Positions 1-8,948 are shown, numbered from the stretch's first letter. The stretch is DNA of 64,000 nucleotides from Viridibacterium sp047600765 (GCA_047600765.1 JASGKF010000001.1:124001-188000); one strand, 5' to 3'. Notes: generated by a model not told the origin, from the sequence alone. Numbers and translations: made by a program.

Positions 1-70
1 CGTCCTTGACGCGCACGACGTCGCCCAGATTGCCGAGGTTCACAACCTTCTCAAGCAGAATGATTTGCAT
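1..70 (-). CDS. rplI: 50S ribosomal protein L9, N-terminal fragment (runs off left edge)
   Basis: Only the first 23 codons are present, beginning with ATG at 70 and reading MQIILLEKVVNLG, the typical L9 N-terminus that binds 23S rRNA. A purine-rich AGGAAG lies 8 nt upstream of the ATG. It is the last gene of the rpsF-priB-rpsR-rplI operon, 15 nt after the repaired rpsR stop, which supports the identity despite the short length. Confidence 0.9.
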   Translation of the reverse strand, partial: MQIILLEKVVNLGNLGDVVRVKD

Positions 71-85
71 GGTCTGGTCTTCCTC

Positions 86-359
86 TTACTGGTGCAGGTC
101 GGTGTAGGGGATCAGAGCCAGGAAACGGGCGCGCTTGATCGCCGTCGAACAACTGACGCTGATAGTGGGTCTTGGTACCCGTGATGCGGGCCGGCATGAT
201 CTTGCCGTTTTCGGTGACGAAGTCCTTGAGGATATCGACGTCCTTGTAGTCGATCTCTTCGATCTTCTCGGCCGAGAAGCGGCAGAACTTGCGACGCTTG
301 AAGAGGCCGCGATTGCCGCCGCGCTCTTCCTTCTTCTTGTTGGCAGGTTTGAAAGCCAT
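86..359 (-). CDS. rpsR: 30S ribosomal protein S18 (frame interrupted by one extra base)
   Basis: S18 is an essential small-subunit protein that pairs with S6 on the 30S platform. The N-terminal two thirds read normally (KKKEERGGNRGLFKRRKFCRF, then GKIMPARITGTKTHYQRQL). After QRQL the frame is lost. Removing one A at 148/149 restores STAIKRARFLALIPYTDLH and a TAA at 86-88, giving a normal 90-residue S18. The expected hexamer at the lesion is GTCGAC (minus strand), but GTTCGAC is present. The start codon overlaps the priB stop (TAATG). A functional S18 is required, so a consensus error is the likeliest explanation; a real lesion complemented elsewhere cannot be excluded. Confidence 0.9.
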
Positions 360-694
360 TACGTGGTTCCTTCCAGTTTTGGCGAGCTGTCCAGCAGCTC
401 GAATTTCTGTACGTGCAAAACGGGGTTCTGGTTCTTCGCACTGCGAGCGGCAAGGAATCCCTCTACCACCATCGCGACTCCCATCGGCATCGCAGCAAGC
501 TGCTGCGCCAGGGGGCCCATCGCCAGTGCGCCCAATTCACAACTCGTCTTCCGTTCGACTTCCAGTTCTACCTGGGTCGATTCGTGTTGCAGCCTGAACT
601 GCAGCACCGGGATCCGGGCCGGGGTCATGCGCAGCGCTTCGCGCTCCTTCAGGACTCCGGCTATGCGAACGAGGTTCGTTCCAGTTACACCCAA
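359..694 (-). CDS. priB: Primosomal replication protein N
   Basis: A 111-residue single-OB-fold protein of the PriB/SSB family that helps PriA and DnaT reload DnaB at stalled forks. It begins MGVTGTNLVRIAGVLKEREA and contains the typical beta-strand segment TPARIPVLQFRLQHES. Its place between rpsF and rpsR is the classic proteobacterial location. The stop overlaps the rpsR ATG, so translation is probably coupled. Length matches the family. Confidence 0.95.
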   Translation of the reverse strand: MGVTGTNLVRIAGVLKEREALRMTPARIPVLQFRLQHESTQVELEVERKTSCELGALAMGPLAQQLAAMPMGVAMVVEGFLAARSAKNQNPVLHVQKFELLDSSPKLEGTT

Positions 695-711
695 TCTGTT
701 CTGATCGGCGC

Positions 712-1098
712 TCAGGCTGCCGAGGCTTCGCCCGAAGCTTCTTCAGCAGCGGGGGCCGGAGCAGTCAGCGAACGCGACTTTTCTTCCTTCATCATCGGCG
801 AAGGAGCCGTCACGGCCTTCTTCGTCTTGATGGTCAGGTGGCGCAGCACAGCGTCGTTGAACTTGAATGCGTGTTCCAGTTCAGCCAGCGTGTCGCCATC
901 GCACTCGATGTTCATGAGCACGTAATGAGCCTTGTGGATCTTCTGGATCGGGTAAGCCAGCTGACGGCGGCCCCAGTCTTCCAGACGATGGATCTGGCCA
1001 GCCTTGCCGGTGACCAGGGTCTTGTAGCGCTCGATCATGGCGGGCACTTGCTCGCTCTGATCGGGGTGCACGATGAAAACAACTTCGTAATGTCGCAT
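712..1098 (-). CDS. rpsF: 30S ribosomal protein S6
   Basis: A 128-residue S6: MRHYEVVFIVHPDQSEQVPA at the N-terminus, then the highly conserved HRLEDWGRRQLAYPIQKIHK and FKFNDAVLRHL. The C-terminal tail (about residues 98-128) is rich in Ala, Pro and Glu, as in many betaproteobacteria. It heads the operon and lies 17 nt before priB. The 274-bp space to typA must hold the divergent promoters of both units. Confidence 0.97.
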   Translation of the reverse strand: MRHYEVVFIVHPDQSEQVPAMIERYKTLVTGKAGQIHRLEDWGRRQLAYPIQKIHKAHYVLMNIECDGDTLAELEHAFKFNDAVLRHLTIKTKKAVTAPSPMMKEEKSRSLTAPAPAAEEASGEASAA

Positions 1099-1372
1099 GC
1101 GGAACCCTTTCGGTTAGTGAATGCAGCCCCCCGGCATGCGTACCGGTGGAGCAAGGAAAGCCCGCGATTCTACGAGGTTTCGTCAGCCCTATCAAGACCT
1201 TGAACCAGAAGAGGCTCGATCCGCCACAAAAAGGGCGCTGCGGCGCAACACCTTGGCGTGCTAGAATCGAAGGCTTGCCTGACGGCTGCGTCAGGCCCTT
1301 CAACCCCCCGAAACCAGCCAGTTCCGGCGCCGTTCGCCTGAATTCGGCCAAATTTCCGCCAGCAGAGCAATC

Positions 1373-3190
1373 ATGAGCCGCGCAATCCGCAACATCGCCA
1401 TCATCGCCCACGTCAACCACGGCAAAACCACCCTCGTCAACCAGCTTCTCCGCCAATCCGGCACCTTCGCCGCCCACCAGCAGGTGGCTGAGCGCGTGAT
1501 GGACAGCAACGACCAGGAAAAAGAACGCGGCATCACGATTCTGGCCAAGAACTGCGCCATCCAGTACGGCGACACCCACATCAACATCGTCAACACCCCG
1601 GGGCACGCCGACTTCGGCGGCGAAGTGGAGCGCGTCCTGTCGATGGTCAACTCCGTCCTGCTGCTCGTCGATGCCGTCGAAGGCCCGATGCCGCAAACCC
1701 GCTTCGTGACCCGCAAGGCCCTGGCCATGGGCCTCAAGCCCATCGTCGTGGTCAACAAGATCGACCGCCCCGGCGCACGTCCGGACTGGGTGATCAACCA
1801 CACCTTCGATCTGTTCGACAAACTCGGCGCCACTGAAGAACAGCTCGACTTCCCGGTCGTTTACGCCTCCGCACTGAATGGCTTCGCCATGCTGGAAGCC
1901 GACAAGCCGGGTACGGACATGAAGCCGCTGTACGAGGCCATCCTCAAGCACGTACCGCAGCCGGACGTCGATTCCGAAGGCCCGCTGCAGCTGCAAGTCT
2001 GTTCGCTGGACTACTCGACCTACATCGGCCAGCTCGGCATCGGTCGCATCAAGCGCGGCCGCATCCGCCCCAACCAGGAAGTCGTCGTCATGTACGGCGA
2101 CGAGAACCGCGGCAAGGCCAAGATCAGCCAGGTGCTGACCTTCAAGGGCCTGGAGCGTTCGCAAGCCGAATTCGCCGAAGCCGGCGACATCGTGCTGGTC
2201 GCCGGTATCGACCAGGTGAACATCGGCGTCACGATCTGTGACCCCGAGCACCTGGATGGCATGAAGCCCATCGCCGTCAACGAACCGACGCTGACCATGA
2301 ACTTCATGGTGAACTCGTCACCGCTAGCCGGCCGCGAAGGCAAGTACGTCACCAGCCGCCAGATCCGTGAGCGCCTCGAAAAGGAACTGCTCAAGAACGT
2401 CGCCCTGCGCGTGAGCTACACCAACGACTCCGACGTGTTCGAAGTTTCGGGCCGTGGCGAACTGCATCTGACCGTGCTGCTCGAAAGCATGCGTCGCGAA
2501 GGCTACGAGCTGGCAGTCGGCCGTCCGCGCGTGGTGTTCAAGGACATTGACGGCGTGAAGAGCGAGCCGTACGAAATGCTGACCGTGGACGTGGAAGAAG
2601 AGCACCAGGGTGGCGTCATGGAAGAGCTGGGTCGCCGCCGCGGCGAACTGCAGGACATGCAATCCGACGGCAAGGGTCGTACCCGTCTGGAATACCGCAT
2701 CCCCGCTCGTGGCCTGATCGGCTTCCAGGGTGAATTCTTGACCCTGACACGCGGCACCGGCCTCGCCAGCCACGTGTTCGACGACTACGCCCCGATGGCC
2801 GGCCAGATGTCGGAACGCCGTAACGGCGTGCTGATTTCGCAGAACGATGGCGCCGCAGTCGCCTACGCGCTGTGGAACCTGCAGGATCGTGGCCGCATGT
2901 TCGTCAGCCACAACGATCCGCTGTACGAAGGCATGATCATCGGCATCCACTCGCGCGACAACGACCTCGTCGTCAACCCGATCAAGGGCAAGCAACTCAC
3001 CAACGTGCGTGCCTCGGGCACCGACGAAGCCGTGCGCCTGGTTCCGCCGATCCAGCTGACGCTGGAGTCCGCCATCGAATTCATTGCCGATGACGAACTG
3101 GTCGAGATCACGCCGAAGTCGATCCGCCTGCGCAAGCGCCATCTGAAGGAACACGAACGCAAGCGCGCTGCAAAGGACGAAGCCTCCTGA
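1373..3190 (+). CDS. typA: Translational GTPase TypA/BipA (with unusual Asp-to-Asn changes in GTPase motifs)
   Basis: A 605-residue ribosome-associated GTPase of the EF-G superfamily, involved in stress adaptation and 50S assembly. The domain order is intact: GTPase (1-200), beta-barrel (200-300), EF-G III/V-like domains (300-480) and the BipA-specific C-terminus. The frame is unbroken, but five Asp positions that the family keeps are Asn: 15 (G1, AHVNHGKT), 23, 74 (G3, NTPGH instead of DTPGH), 93 and 303. Each is AAC preceded by GTC, so GTCGAC is read as GTCAAC. Loss of the G3 Asp should destroy GTPase function, so these may be base-call errors. A strong bidirectional terminator follows. Confidence 0.95.
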   Translation: MSRAIRNIAIIAHVNHGKTTLVNQLLRQSGTFAAHQQVAERVMDSNDQEKERGITILAKNCAIQYGDTHINIVNTPGHADFGGEVERVLSMVNSVLLLVDAVEGPMPQTRFVTRKALAMGLKPIVVVNKIDRPGARPDWVINHTFDLFDKLGATEEQLDFPVVYASALNGFAMLEADKPGTDMKPLYEAILKHVPQPDVDSEGPLQLQVCSLDYSTYIGQLGIGRIKRGRIRPNQEVVVMYGDENRGKAKISQVLTFKGLERSQAEFAEAGDIVLVAGIDQVNIGVTICDPEHLDGMKPIAVNEPTLTMNFMVNSSPLAGREGKYVTSRQIRERLEKELLKNVALRVSYTNDSDVFEVSGRGELHLTVLLESMRREGYELAVGRPRVVFKDIDGVKSEPYEMLTVDVEEEHQGGVMEELGRRRGELQDMQSDGKGRTRLEYRIPARGLIGFQGEFLTLTRGTGLASHVFDDYAPMAGQMSERRNGVLISQNDGAAVAYALWNLQDRGRMFVSHNDPLYEGMIIGIHSRDNDLVVNPIKGKQLTNVRASGTDEAVRLVPPIQLTLESAIEFIADDELVEITPKSIRLRKRHLKEHERKRAAKDEAS

Positions 3191-3208
3191 TCCATCAGGA
3201 GCGCCAAC

Positions 3209-3238
3209 AAAAAGGCCACTGCATGCAGTGGCCTTTTT
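3209..3238. terminator. Bidirectional intrinsic terminator between typA and the ParA-like gene
   Basis: Perfect inverted repeat with 14-nt arms (AAAAAGGCCACTGC / GCAGTGGCCTTTTT) and a 2-nt centre. The outer A/T tracts provide a U-run on either strand, so it can serve typA and the convergent ParA-like gene. Confidence 0.9.
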
Positions 3239-3256
3239 GTTTGTATCAGGACCTCT

Positions 3257-3871
3257 TCAAACCCATTCGCGCAGCGCTTCCCACTGCGCCAGATCCTTCT
3301 CGACACGCCCCGGCGCCACGTCAAACAGCGTCAAGCCATGCGCCGCCAGCTGCACATAGTTCTGGGTGCTGCGCAGACATGTCAGCAGCGGCAAGCCCGT
3401 TGATTCAATGAAGCGGTGGAACTGCTCGGCGGACTTTGTGCGCTCATCAATGCGCATGCCAATGATCGCCACCGGCAAACCACGCGCCGCTTTCATTTCT
3501 GCCAGCTCGGTAAAGAAAGCCTGACTGGCCATGAGATCGAACATGGAAGCCTGGACAGGCACCAACACGCGGTCAGCCAGTTTGACGAGATCACGCAGCC
3601 TCTGGTCATGCAAACCGGCCGGTGTGTCGAGCACGGCATGCGTCGTGCCTTTTGGGGGCTTGGCGGGCTTGCCCTCCTCGATCTCCCAGGTGCTGATGGG
3701 TCTGGCGCCTGCCGGGCGGCATTTGAGCCAGTAGCCGGCCGATTGCTGGCGATCTACATCGCCCAGCATGACCTGCGCTTTCGGTTGGCTGGCCAGCAGG
3801 CCTGCAAGATTGGTGGCGACCGTGCTCTTGCCCGAGCCGCCCTTGGGATTCGCTACGAGATAGACCTTCAA
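3257..3871 (-). CDS. ParA/MinD-type P-loop ATPase, orphan
   Basis: About 204 residues beginning MKVYLVANPKGGSGKST, a deviant Walker A motif of the ParA/Soj family; DVDRQQSAGYW and LDTPAG follow as Walker A' and B elements. Start choice: AAGGAGG sits 6 nt before a TTG at 3871 (giving MKVYL). The upstream in-frame GTG at 3877 abuts the Shine-Dalgarno sequence and is less likely. No ParB partner or parS-like repeat is visible nearby, so chromosome or plasmid partition is not supported here; such orphan ParAs often position cellular cargo (inference). Confidence 0.85.
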   Translation of the reverse strand: MKVYLVANPKGGSGKSTVATNLAGLLASQPKAQVMLGDVDRQQSAGYWLKCRPAGARPISTWEIEEGKPAKPPKGTTHAVLDTPAGLHDQRLRDLVKLADRVLVPVQASMFDLMASQAFFTELAEMKAARGLPVAIIGMRIDERTKSAEQFHRFIESTGLPLLTCLRSTQNYVQLAAHGLTLFDVAPGRVEKDLAQWEALREWV

Positions 3872-3917
3872 GATCACCCTCCTTCGTTACCCACACAGAC
3901 CTGCTGAATCCGTTACA

Positions 3918-5297
3918 TCATGCGCGCCGCCAGGTCGTCCCTCCGGCGCCATCTTCCAGCACGATGCCACGTGCCTTGAGCTCGTCGCGGATGCGATCGG
4001 ATTCGGCGAAATTACGCGCCTTCTTGGCGTCGATACGCTGCTGGATCAAGGCATCAATCTCGGCCGCATCGTCATCACTCGCCGCACCGCCCTGCACGAA
4101 ACGCGCGGGCTCTTGCGTCAGCAAACCGATGGTCGAACCCAGCGCGCGCAGCAAGCCAGACAGCTGCGTCGAACGCGTGCGATTCACTTCGCCACGCAAT
4201 TCGTGCAGCACGGCAAAGGCCATCGACGTATTGAAGTCATCGCACATCACTTCGCGGAAGCGCGCCGCGTGTGGCTCGTTCCAGTCAATCTCGATGTCAT
4301 CCGGTGGCACATCGCGCAACGCCGTATAGAGCGACAGCAAGGAGGCACGCGCGTCCTGCAGGATGTCCCAGGTGTAGTTGATCTCGGAGCGGTAGTGACC
4401 GCGCAGCAGGAAGTAGCGCACCGTCTCGCCGCCCTGCACGAGATCGAGCTTGTTGAGCACCTCACGCGTGGTGAACACGTTACCCAGCGACTTGGACATC
4501 TTCTCGTTGTCCATGTTGAGGAAGGCCGCGTGCATCCAGTAATTCACGAAAGGCTTGCCCGAAGCGCCTTCACTCTGCGCGATCTCGCCTTCGTGGTGAG
4601 GGAACTGCAGATCCCAGCCACCGCCATGGATGTCCAGCGTGTCGCCGTGCTGGGCTTTGCACATGGCCGAACATTCGATGTGCCAGCCCGGCCGGCCGTT
4701 GCCCCAGGGCGAGCCCCAGTGCGGCTCTTGCGGCTTGGCGGCTTTCCAGAGCACGAAGTCCAGCGGATCGCGTTTGGCGGTGTTCACGGCGACGCGCTCG
4801 CCGGCACGCAGATCGTCAATAGACTTGCCCGACAGCTTGCCGTAGCCAGCAAACTCGCGCACGGCGTAATAGACGTCGCCGTTGTCGGCCGGATAGGCCA
4901 TACCCTTGTCGACGAGCTGACCAATCATCGACAGCATGCCGTCGATATGCTGCGTCGCACGCGGCTCATGGCTAGGCAACAGCATGCCGAGGCGCGCAGT
5001 ATCTTCGTGCATCGCAGCAATCATGCGCTCGGTCAGCGCATTGATGGGCTCACCGTTCTTGTTGGCGCGATCGATGATCTTGTCGTCCACGTCGGTGATG
5101 TTGCGGACGTAGCTGACGTCATACCCGATGGCCGTCAGCCAGCGGTAGACCATGTCGAACACGGTCAGCGTGCGGGCATTGCCGATGTGGAAATAGTCGT
5201 AAACAGTCAGCCCGCAGACGTACATGCGGACTTTTCCGGGTTCGAGGGGCGTGAATTCCTGCTTCTGGCGGGCGAGTGAGTTGTAGATCTTGAGCAT
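3918..5297 (-). CDS. cysS: Cysteinyl-tRNA synthetase
   Basis: A 459-residue class I aminoacyl-tRNA synthetase that charges tRNA-Cys. Visible motifs: the Zn-binding Cys in MYVCGLTVYDYFHIGNART containing the HIGH-like HIGN, WHIECSAMCK with another zinc ligand, HHEGEIAQSE, and the KMSKSLGN signature. Length is normal. ATG at 5297, divergent from the TPR gene downstream on the other strand. Confidence 0.97.
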   Translation of the reverse strand: MLKIYNSLARQKQEFTPLEPGKVRMYVCGLTVYDYFHIGNARTLTVFDMVYRWLTAIGYDVSYVRNITDVDDKIIDRANKNGEPINALTERMIAAMHEDTARLGMLLPSHEPRATQHIDGMLSMIGQLVDKGMAYPADNGDVYYAVREFAGYGKLSGKSIDDLRAGERVAVNTAKRDPLDFVLWKAAKPQEPHWGSPWGNGRPGWHIECSAMCKAQHGDTLDIHGGGWDLQFPHHEGEIAQSEGASGKPFVNYWMHAAFLNMDNEKMSKSLGNVFTTREVLNKLDLVQGGETVRYFLLRGHYRSEINYTWDILQDARASLLSLYTALRDVPPDDIEIDWNEPHAARFREVMCDDFNTSMAFAVLHELRGEVNRTRSTQLSGLLRALGSTIGLLTQEPARFVQGGAASDDDAAEIDALIQQRIDAKKARNFAESDRIRDELKARGIVLEDGAGGTTWRRA

Positions 5298-5541
5298 GCC
5301 GTTGTGTCTTCGTTCTTCTTGCGCCTGCAGGTCGGCGGAACGTGCGTCCGGCGCCGGCTACAGGCTGGCGGAAATTCTTGTAACGGGCCGCAGAAGCACG
5401 GAATGTAAAGTAAAATCCGCACGCGTTTGCAGCCGGATCGAGACCCCGCGAAAGCCGCTCTGTTCAAGGTCTGCAACCGCTGCCAAGCCCGGTCAGGGCT
5501 CTGCCCATGCCAGTCCGACAACCCGCTCAGACTCTACCACA

Positions 5542-6603
5542 ATGCCCCAGACCTTCTTCCGCCTGCCTCTCGCCCGCCTCGCAACGCTGCTGATGCTGTG
5601 CACAGCACTGCCCGCAATGGCCGCAAGCTACCAGGAAGCACAGAACCTGCTGCGTCAGGGGCAGCACGCCAAGGCCCTCGACGAGGTCAACGAACTGGTA
5701 TCCGCGAACCCCAAGGATCGCGGCGCGCGCTTCCTCAAGGGCGTCATCCTGGCGGAAATGAACCGCTTGGACGAAGCTGCCACCGTCTTCACCAAGCTGA
5801 CCGAAGAAGCGCCGGAATTGCCCGAGCCTTACAACAACCTTGCCGTGATCTATGCTCAGCAGAAGCAATACGACAAGGCACGCACCGCGCTCGAAATGTC
5901 GATCCGTACCCATCCGACTTACGCGACGGCGCACGAGAATCTCGGCGACCTGTACACGCAGATGGCCCGTCAGGCTTACGACCGTGCCCTGCAGATCGAT
6001 TCTGGCAACGCCAACGCACAAGCCAAGCTGAAGCTGCTGCGCGACATGATGTCGGCCGGCAATCGCACTGCTGCCCCAACCAGCAAACCCGTGGTGATCG
6101 CCGCGGCGAGTAGTGCTGCGCCTGTTGCACCGACACCCACGACGCCCAGCGTTGCCGCCAGTTCGGCTGCTGCGGCATCGGCCAAGCCGCAACCCCCTGT
6201 CGCAACCGCCAGCAGCAGTGCCGCATCAAGCAGCAAGCCGGTCGCCGAAAAGCCTGCAGCCAACGCCAACAGCGAAGTCCAGTCCGCGCTGGAAGCCTGG
6301 GCCGCCGCCTGGTCGCGCAAGGACGTCAAGAACTACCTGGCCGCCTATGGCAAGGACTTCCAGACCCCGGGTGGCGTGAACCGCAAGACATGGGAAGCCG
6401 AGCGTGAATCGCGCATCGACAAACCCGGTGCAATCAAGGTGTCGATCAGCGGTCTGCGCATCGAGGTCAGTGGCGACAAGGCGACGGCCCAGTTCCGCCA
6501 GCATTACTCGTCGGCGAGCCTGAATACGGCGACGCCCAAAACCATCGTGTTGACCCGCCAGGGTAGCCGCTGGGTGATCCAGCAGGAACGGGTGGGTCGC
6601 TGA
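5542..6603 (+). CDS. Periplasmic TPR protein with C-terminal NTF2-like (Cds6-type) domain
   Basis: 353 residues. ATG at 5542 gives a signal peptide (FFRLPLARLATLLMLCTALPAMAAS). Residues about 25-165 hold TPR units (ALDEVNELVSANPKDRGARF, PEPYNNLAVIYAQQKQYDKA, ATAHENLGDLYTQMA). A low-complexity Ala/Pro/Ser linker follows (about 180-245). A C-terminal domain of about 115 residues (VQSALEAWAAAWSRKDVKNY ... FRQHYSSA ... WVIQQERVG) resembles the NTF2-like domain fused to L,D-transpeptidases. The next gene ends in the same type of domain, so the two probably act together at the cell wall (inference). Confidence 0.85.
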   Translation: MPQTFFRLPLARLATLLMLCTALPAMAASYQEAQNLLRQGQHAKALDEVNELVSANPKDRGARFLKGVILAEMNRLDEAATVFTKLTEEAPELPEPYNNLAVIYAQQKQYDKARTALEMSIRTHPTYATAHENLGDLYTQMARQAYDRALQIDSGNANAQAKLKLLRDMMSAGNRTAAPTSKPVVIAAASSAAPVAPTPTTPSVAASSAAAASAKPQPPVATASSSAASSSKPVAEKPAANANSEVQSALEAWAAAWSRKDVKNYLAAYGKDFQTPGGVNRKTWEAERESRIDKPGAIKVSISGLRIEVSGDKATAQFRQHYSSASLNTATPKTIVLTRQGSRWVIQQERVGR

Positions 6604-6617
6604 TTGGGAGCATCTGT

Positions 6618-7823
6618 CTGAACCGCCTGAACCACCGCATCCTGCTTCGTTGTGCCCTGCTGGCGTGCCTGTTCGCCAGCACTTCCGCCGCCGGCCCCGG
6701 GCGCATCCTCGCCGGGGTGTCGGATGCCGGCCCTGACGCCACGATTTCGCTGATCCTGCGTGACATCCGCGAGGCCAAGCTCGACGACGCCTTGGCGCGG
6801 ACCGAGAACCTGCTCAAGCTGTATCCGAATTTCCGCCTTGCACACCTCATCCGCGGTGACCTGCTGCTGGCTCGCACCGCGCCTCTGAAAGGCTTCGGCA
6901 ATACCGCCCAGAGCCCCGACGGCAAGCTGGGCGACCTGCGTGATGAAGCCCTGGTGCGCATCCAGGGCTATGCTACGCGTCCGCAAGCCGACCAGATTCC
7001 ACGCTACCTGCTGCAGATGCCGGACGAGCAGAAGCATGCCGTCGTGGTCGACACCAAGCGCTCGCGCCTGTACCTCTACCGCAACGACAACGGCCGCCCC
7101 ACTTTCGTGGCGGACTTCTACATCACGCAGGGCAAGGACGGCGCCAACAAAACGCGAGAGGGTGACAAGCGCACACCGGTCGGCGTCTATCACGTCACCT
7201 CTTTCCTGCCACCGACCAAGCTGACCGATTTCTACGGCGCTGGCGCCTTCCCGATCAACTACCCGAACGAGTGGGACCAGCGTAACGGCCGCAACGGCCA
7301 CGGCATCTGGCTGCACGGCGTGCCGTCTGACACTTACTCGCGCCCGCCGCGCGCGTCGGACGGCTGTGTCGTGCTCGCCAACGAAGACCTCAAGACGCTC
7401 TCCAACTACGTGCAGATCGGCCGCACGCCGGTGATCATCAGCACCGATGTGGAATGGCTGTCACTCGACGACTGGAAATCGGAGCGTCAGGCACTGAATC
7501 GCGAAATCGAAAACTGGCGCAAGGACTGGGAAAGCCTCGATACCGAGCGCTATCTCTCCCACTACGCCACCGACTTCCGCAGTGGCTCAGGCGATCTGCG
7601 CGAATGGGCAACAACGAAACGCCGCGTCGCGGCTGGTAAATCCTGGATCAAACTGGGCGTGCGCGAACTGAGCATGTTCCGCAACCCGGGACAGCAGGAA
7701 ATCGTCGTCGTCAGTTTTGAACAGGACTACCGCAGCAACAACCTCAACAGCGTGTCGCAGAAGCGGCAGTACTGGATGAAGGAAGGCGGTCAATGGAAGA
7801 TCATTTACGAGGGCAACGCATGA
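6618..7823 (+). CDS. L,D-transpeptidase (YkuD/ErfK) with NTF2-like C-terminus; probable CTG start
   Basis: The YkuD domain carries the catalytic signature HGIWLHGVPSD ... ASDGCV (His and Cys nucleophile), which crosslinks peptidoglycan or attaches proteins to it. The C-terminal 110 residues repeat the NTF2-like domain of the preceding protein. The first conventional start (GTG 6717) would leave no export signal. In frame upstream, a CTG at 6618 with GGGAG 7 nt before it gives a good signal peptide (NRLNHRILLRCALLACLF, ending ASTSAAG). I therefore use CTG, about 401 residues. The gene begins 14 nt after the TPR gene and ends overlapping the cyclophilin ATG (ATGA). Confidence 0.85.
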   Translation: MNRLNHRILLRCALLACLFASTSAAGPGRILAGVSDAGPDATISLILRDIREAKLDDALARTENLLKLYPNFRLAHLIRGDLLLARTAPLKGFGNTAQSPDGKLGDLRDEALVRIQGYATRPQADQIPRYLLQMPDEQKHAVVVDTKRSRLYLYRNDNGRPTFVADFYITQGKDGANKTREGDKRTPVGVYHVTSFLPPTKLTDFYGAGAFPINYPNEWDQRNGRNGHGIWLHGVPSDTYSRPPRASDGCVVLANEDLKTLSNYVQIGRTPVIISTDVEWLSLDDWKSERQALNREIENWRKDWESLDTERYLSHYATDFRSGSGDLREWATTKRRVAAGKSWIKLGVRELSMFRNPGQQEIVVVSFEQDYRSNNLNSVSQKRQYWMKEGGQWKIIYEGNA

Positions 7824-8401
7824 ACATCCGTCGTCTCATTCTCCGCAGCCTGATGCTGGGCGCACTCAGTTTCAACCTTGGCATGGCCTCCGCAGCCGAC
7901 GCGCCACGCGTGAAGTTTGAAACCACACTCGGCAACTTCATCGTCGAACTCGATCAGGTGAAGGCGCCGAAATCGGTCGCCAACTTCCTCAAGTACGTGG
8001 AAGACAAGCACTATGACGGCACCGTTTTTCACCGCGTGATCCCCGGCTTCATGGCACAGGGAGGCGGATTCACCAAGGACATGCAACAGAAGTCCACGCG
8101 GGCGCCGATCGAGAACGAAGCCAGGAATGGGCTCAAGAACACCCCGGGGACGATCGCCATGGCGCGCACGTCGGACCCCCACTCTGCGACCTCGCAGTTC
8201 TTCATCAACTTCGCTGACAACGGCTTCCTGAACGCGCCGGGTCAGGACGGCTGGGGCTACGCCGTCTTCGGCAAGGTCGTGGAAGGCATGGACGTCGTCA
8301 ACAATATGGCGAAGATCCCCACCGGCATCACTGCTGGCATGCGCGACGTGCCCCAACAAGCCATCATCGTGCAAAGCGCACGCCTCGTGCCTGCCAAGTA
8401 A
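7820..8401 (+). CDS. Periplasmic peptidyl-prolyl cis-trans isomerase (cyclophilin, PpiA type)
   Basis: 193 residues: signal peptide (RLILRSLMLGALSFNLGMASAADA) then a cyclophilin fold with TVFHRVIPGFMAQGGGF and SATSQFFINFADN, which carry the active-site Arg, Phe and Gln. It accelerates proline isomerisation in the periplasm. ATG overlaps the upstream transpeptidase stop, so the three genes from 5542 form one transcription unit acting in the envelope. Confidence 0.92.
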   Translation: MNIRRLILRSLMLGALSFNLGMASAADAPRVKFETTLGNFIVELDQVKAPKSVANFLKYVEDKHYDGTVFHRVIPGFMAQGGGFTKDMQQKSTRAPIENEARNGLKNTPGTIAMARTSDPHSATSQFFINFADNGFLNAPGQDGWGYAVFGKVVEGMDVVNNMAKIPTGITAGMRDVPQQAIIVQSARLVPAK

Positions 8402-8453
8402 ACAGCGAGCGCGACACCCGACTCACTATCCCCTGATAACACGGAGCAACATC

Positions 8454-8948
8454 ATGGTCAGACTGAAAACCCGCTTTGGCGACATCACGCTCGAGCTCTT
8501 CGCCGAACAGGCGCCAGAAACCGTCAAGAACTTCCTCGCCTACGTCGAAGCCGGCCACTATGACGGCACCATCTTCCACCGCGTGATCAGCAACTTCATG
8601 GTCCAGGGCGGCGGCATGAATGCCGACATGAGCCAGAAGCCGACGCAAGCGCCGATCAAGAACGAAGCCAACAACGGCCTCAAGAACGAGATCGGCACGG
8701 TCGCCATGGCGCGCACCTCGGATCCGCACTCGGCCACCGCGCAATTCTTCATCAACGTCGTCAACAACGACTTCCTCGACTTCCGCAACGAGTCCGTGCA
8801 AGGCTGGGGCTACTGTGTGTTTGGCAAGGTCGTCGAAGGCATGGACGTCGTGAACCAGATCAAGGCAACGAAGACGGGCCGCAGCGGCTTCCACCAGGAC
8901 GTGCCGGTCGAAGCCATCGTGATCGACAAGGCTGAAGTCGTCGCCTGA
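8454..8948 (+). CDS. ppiB: Cytoplasmic peptidyl-prolyl cis-trans isomerase B
   Basis: 164 residues, no signal peptide, beginning MVRLKTRFGDITLELFAEQA. Cyclophilin motifs TIFHRVISNFMVQGGGM and SATAQFFINVVNNDFLDF are intact. It is a paralogue of the preceding periplasmic cyclophilin, 52 nt downstream; the pair looks like a duplication with different cellular destinations. Frequently found next to lpxH, as here. Confidence 0.95.
   Translation: MVRLKTRFGDITLELFAEQAPETVKNFLAYVEAGHYDGTIFHRVISNFMVQGGGMNADMSQKPTQAPIKNEANNGLKNEIGTVAMARTSDPHSATAQFFINVVNNDFLDFRNESVQGWGYCVFGKVVEGMDVVNQIKATKTGRSGFHQDVPVEAIVIDKAEVVA

Noticed and set aside
3257..3871. ParA gene as a sign of a plasmid or partition locus
   Set aside because: No ParB or parS-like repeats nearby and the context is core chromosomal.
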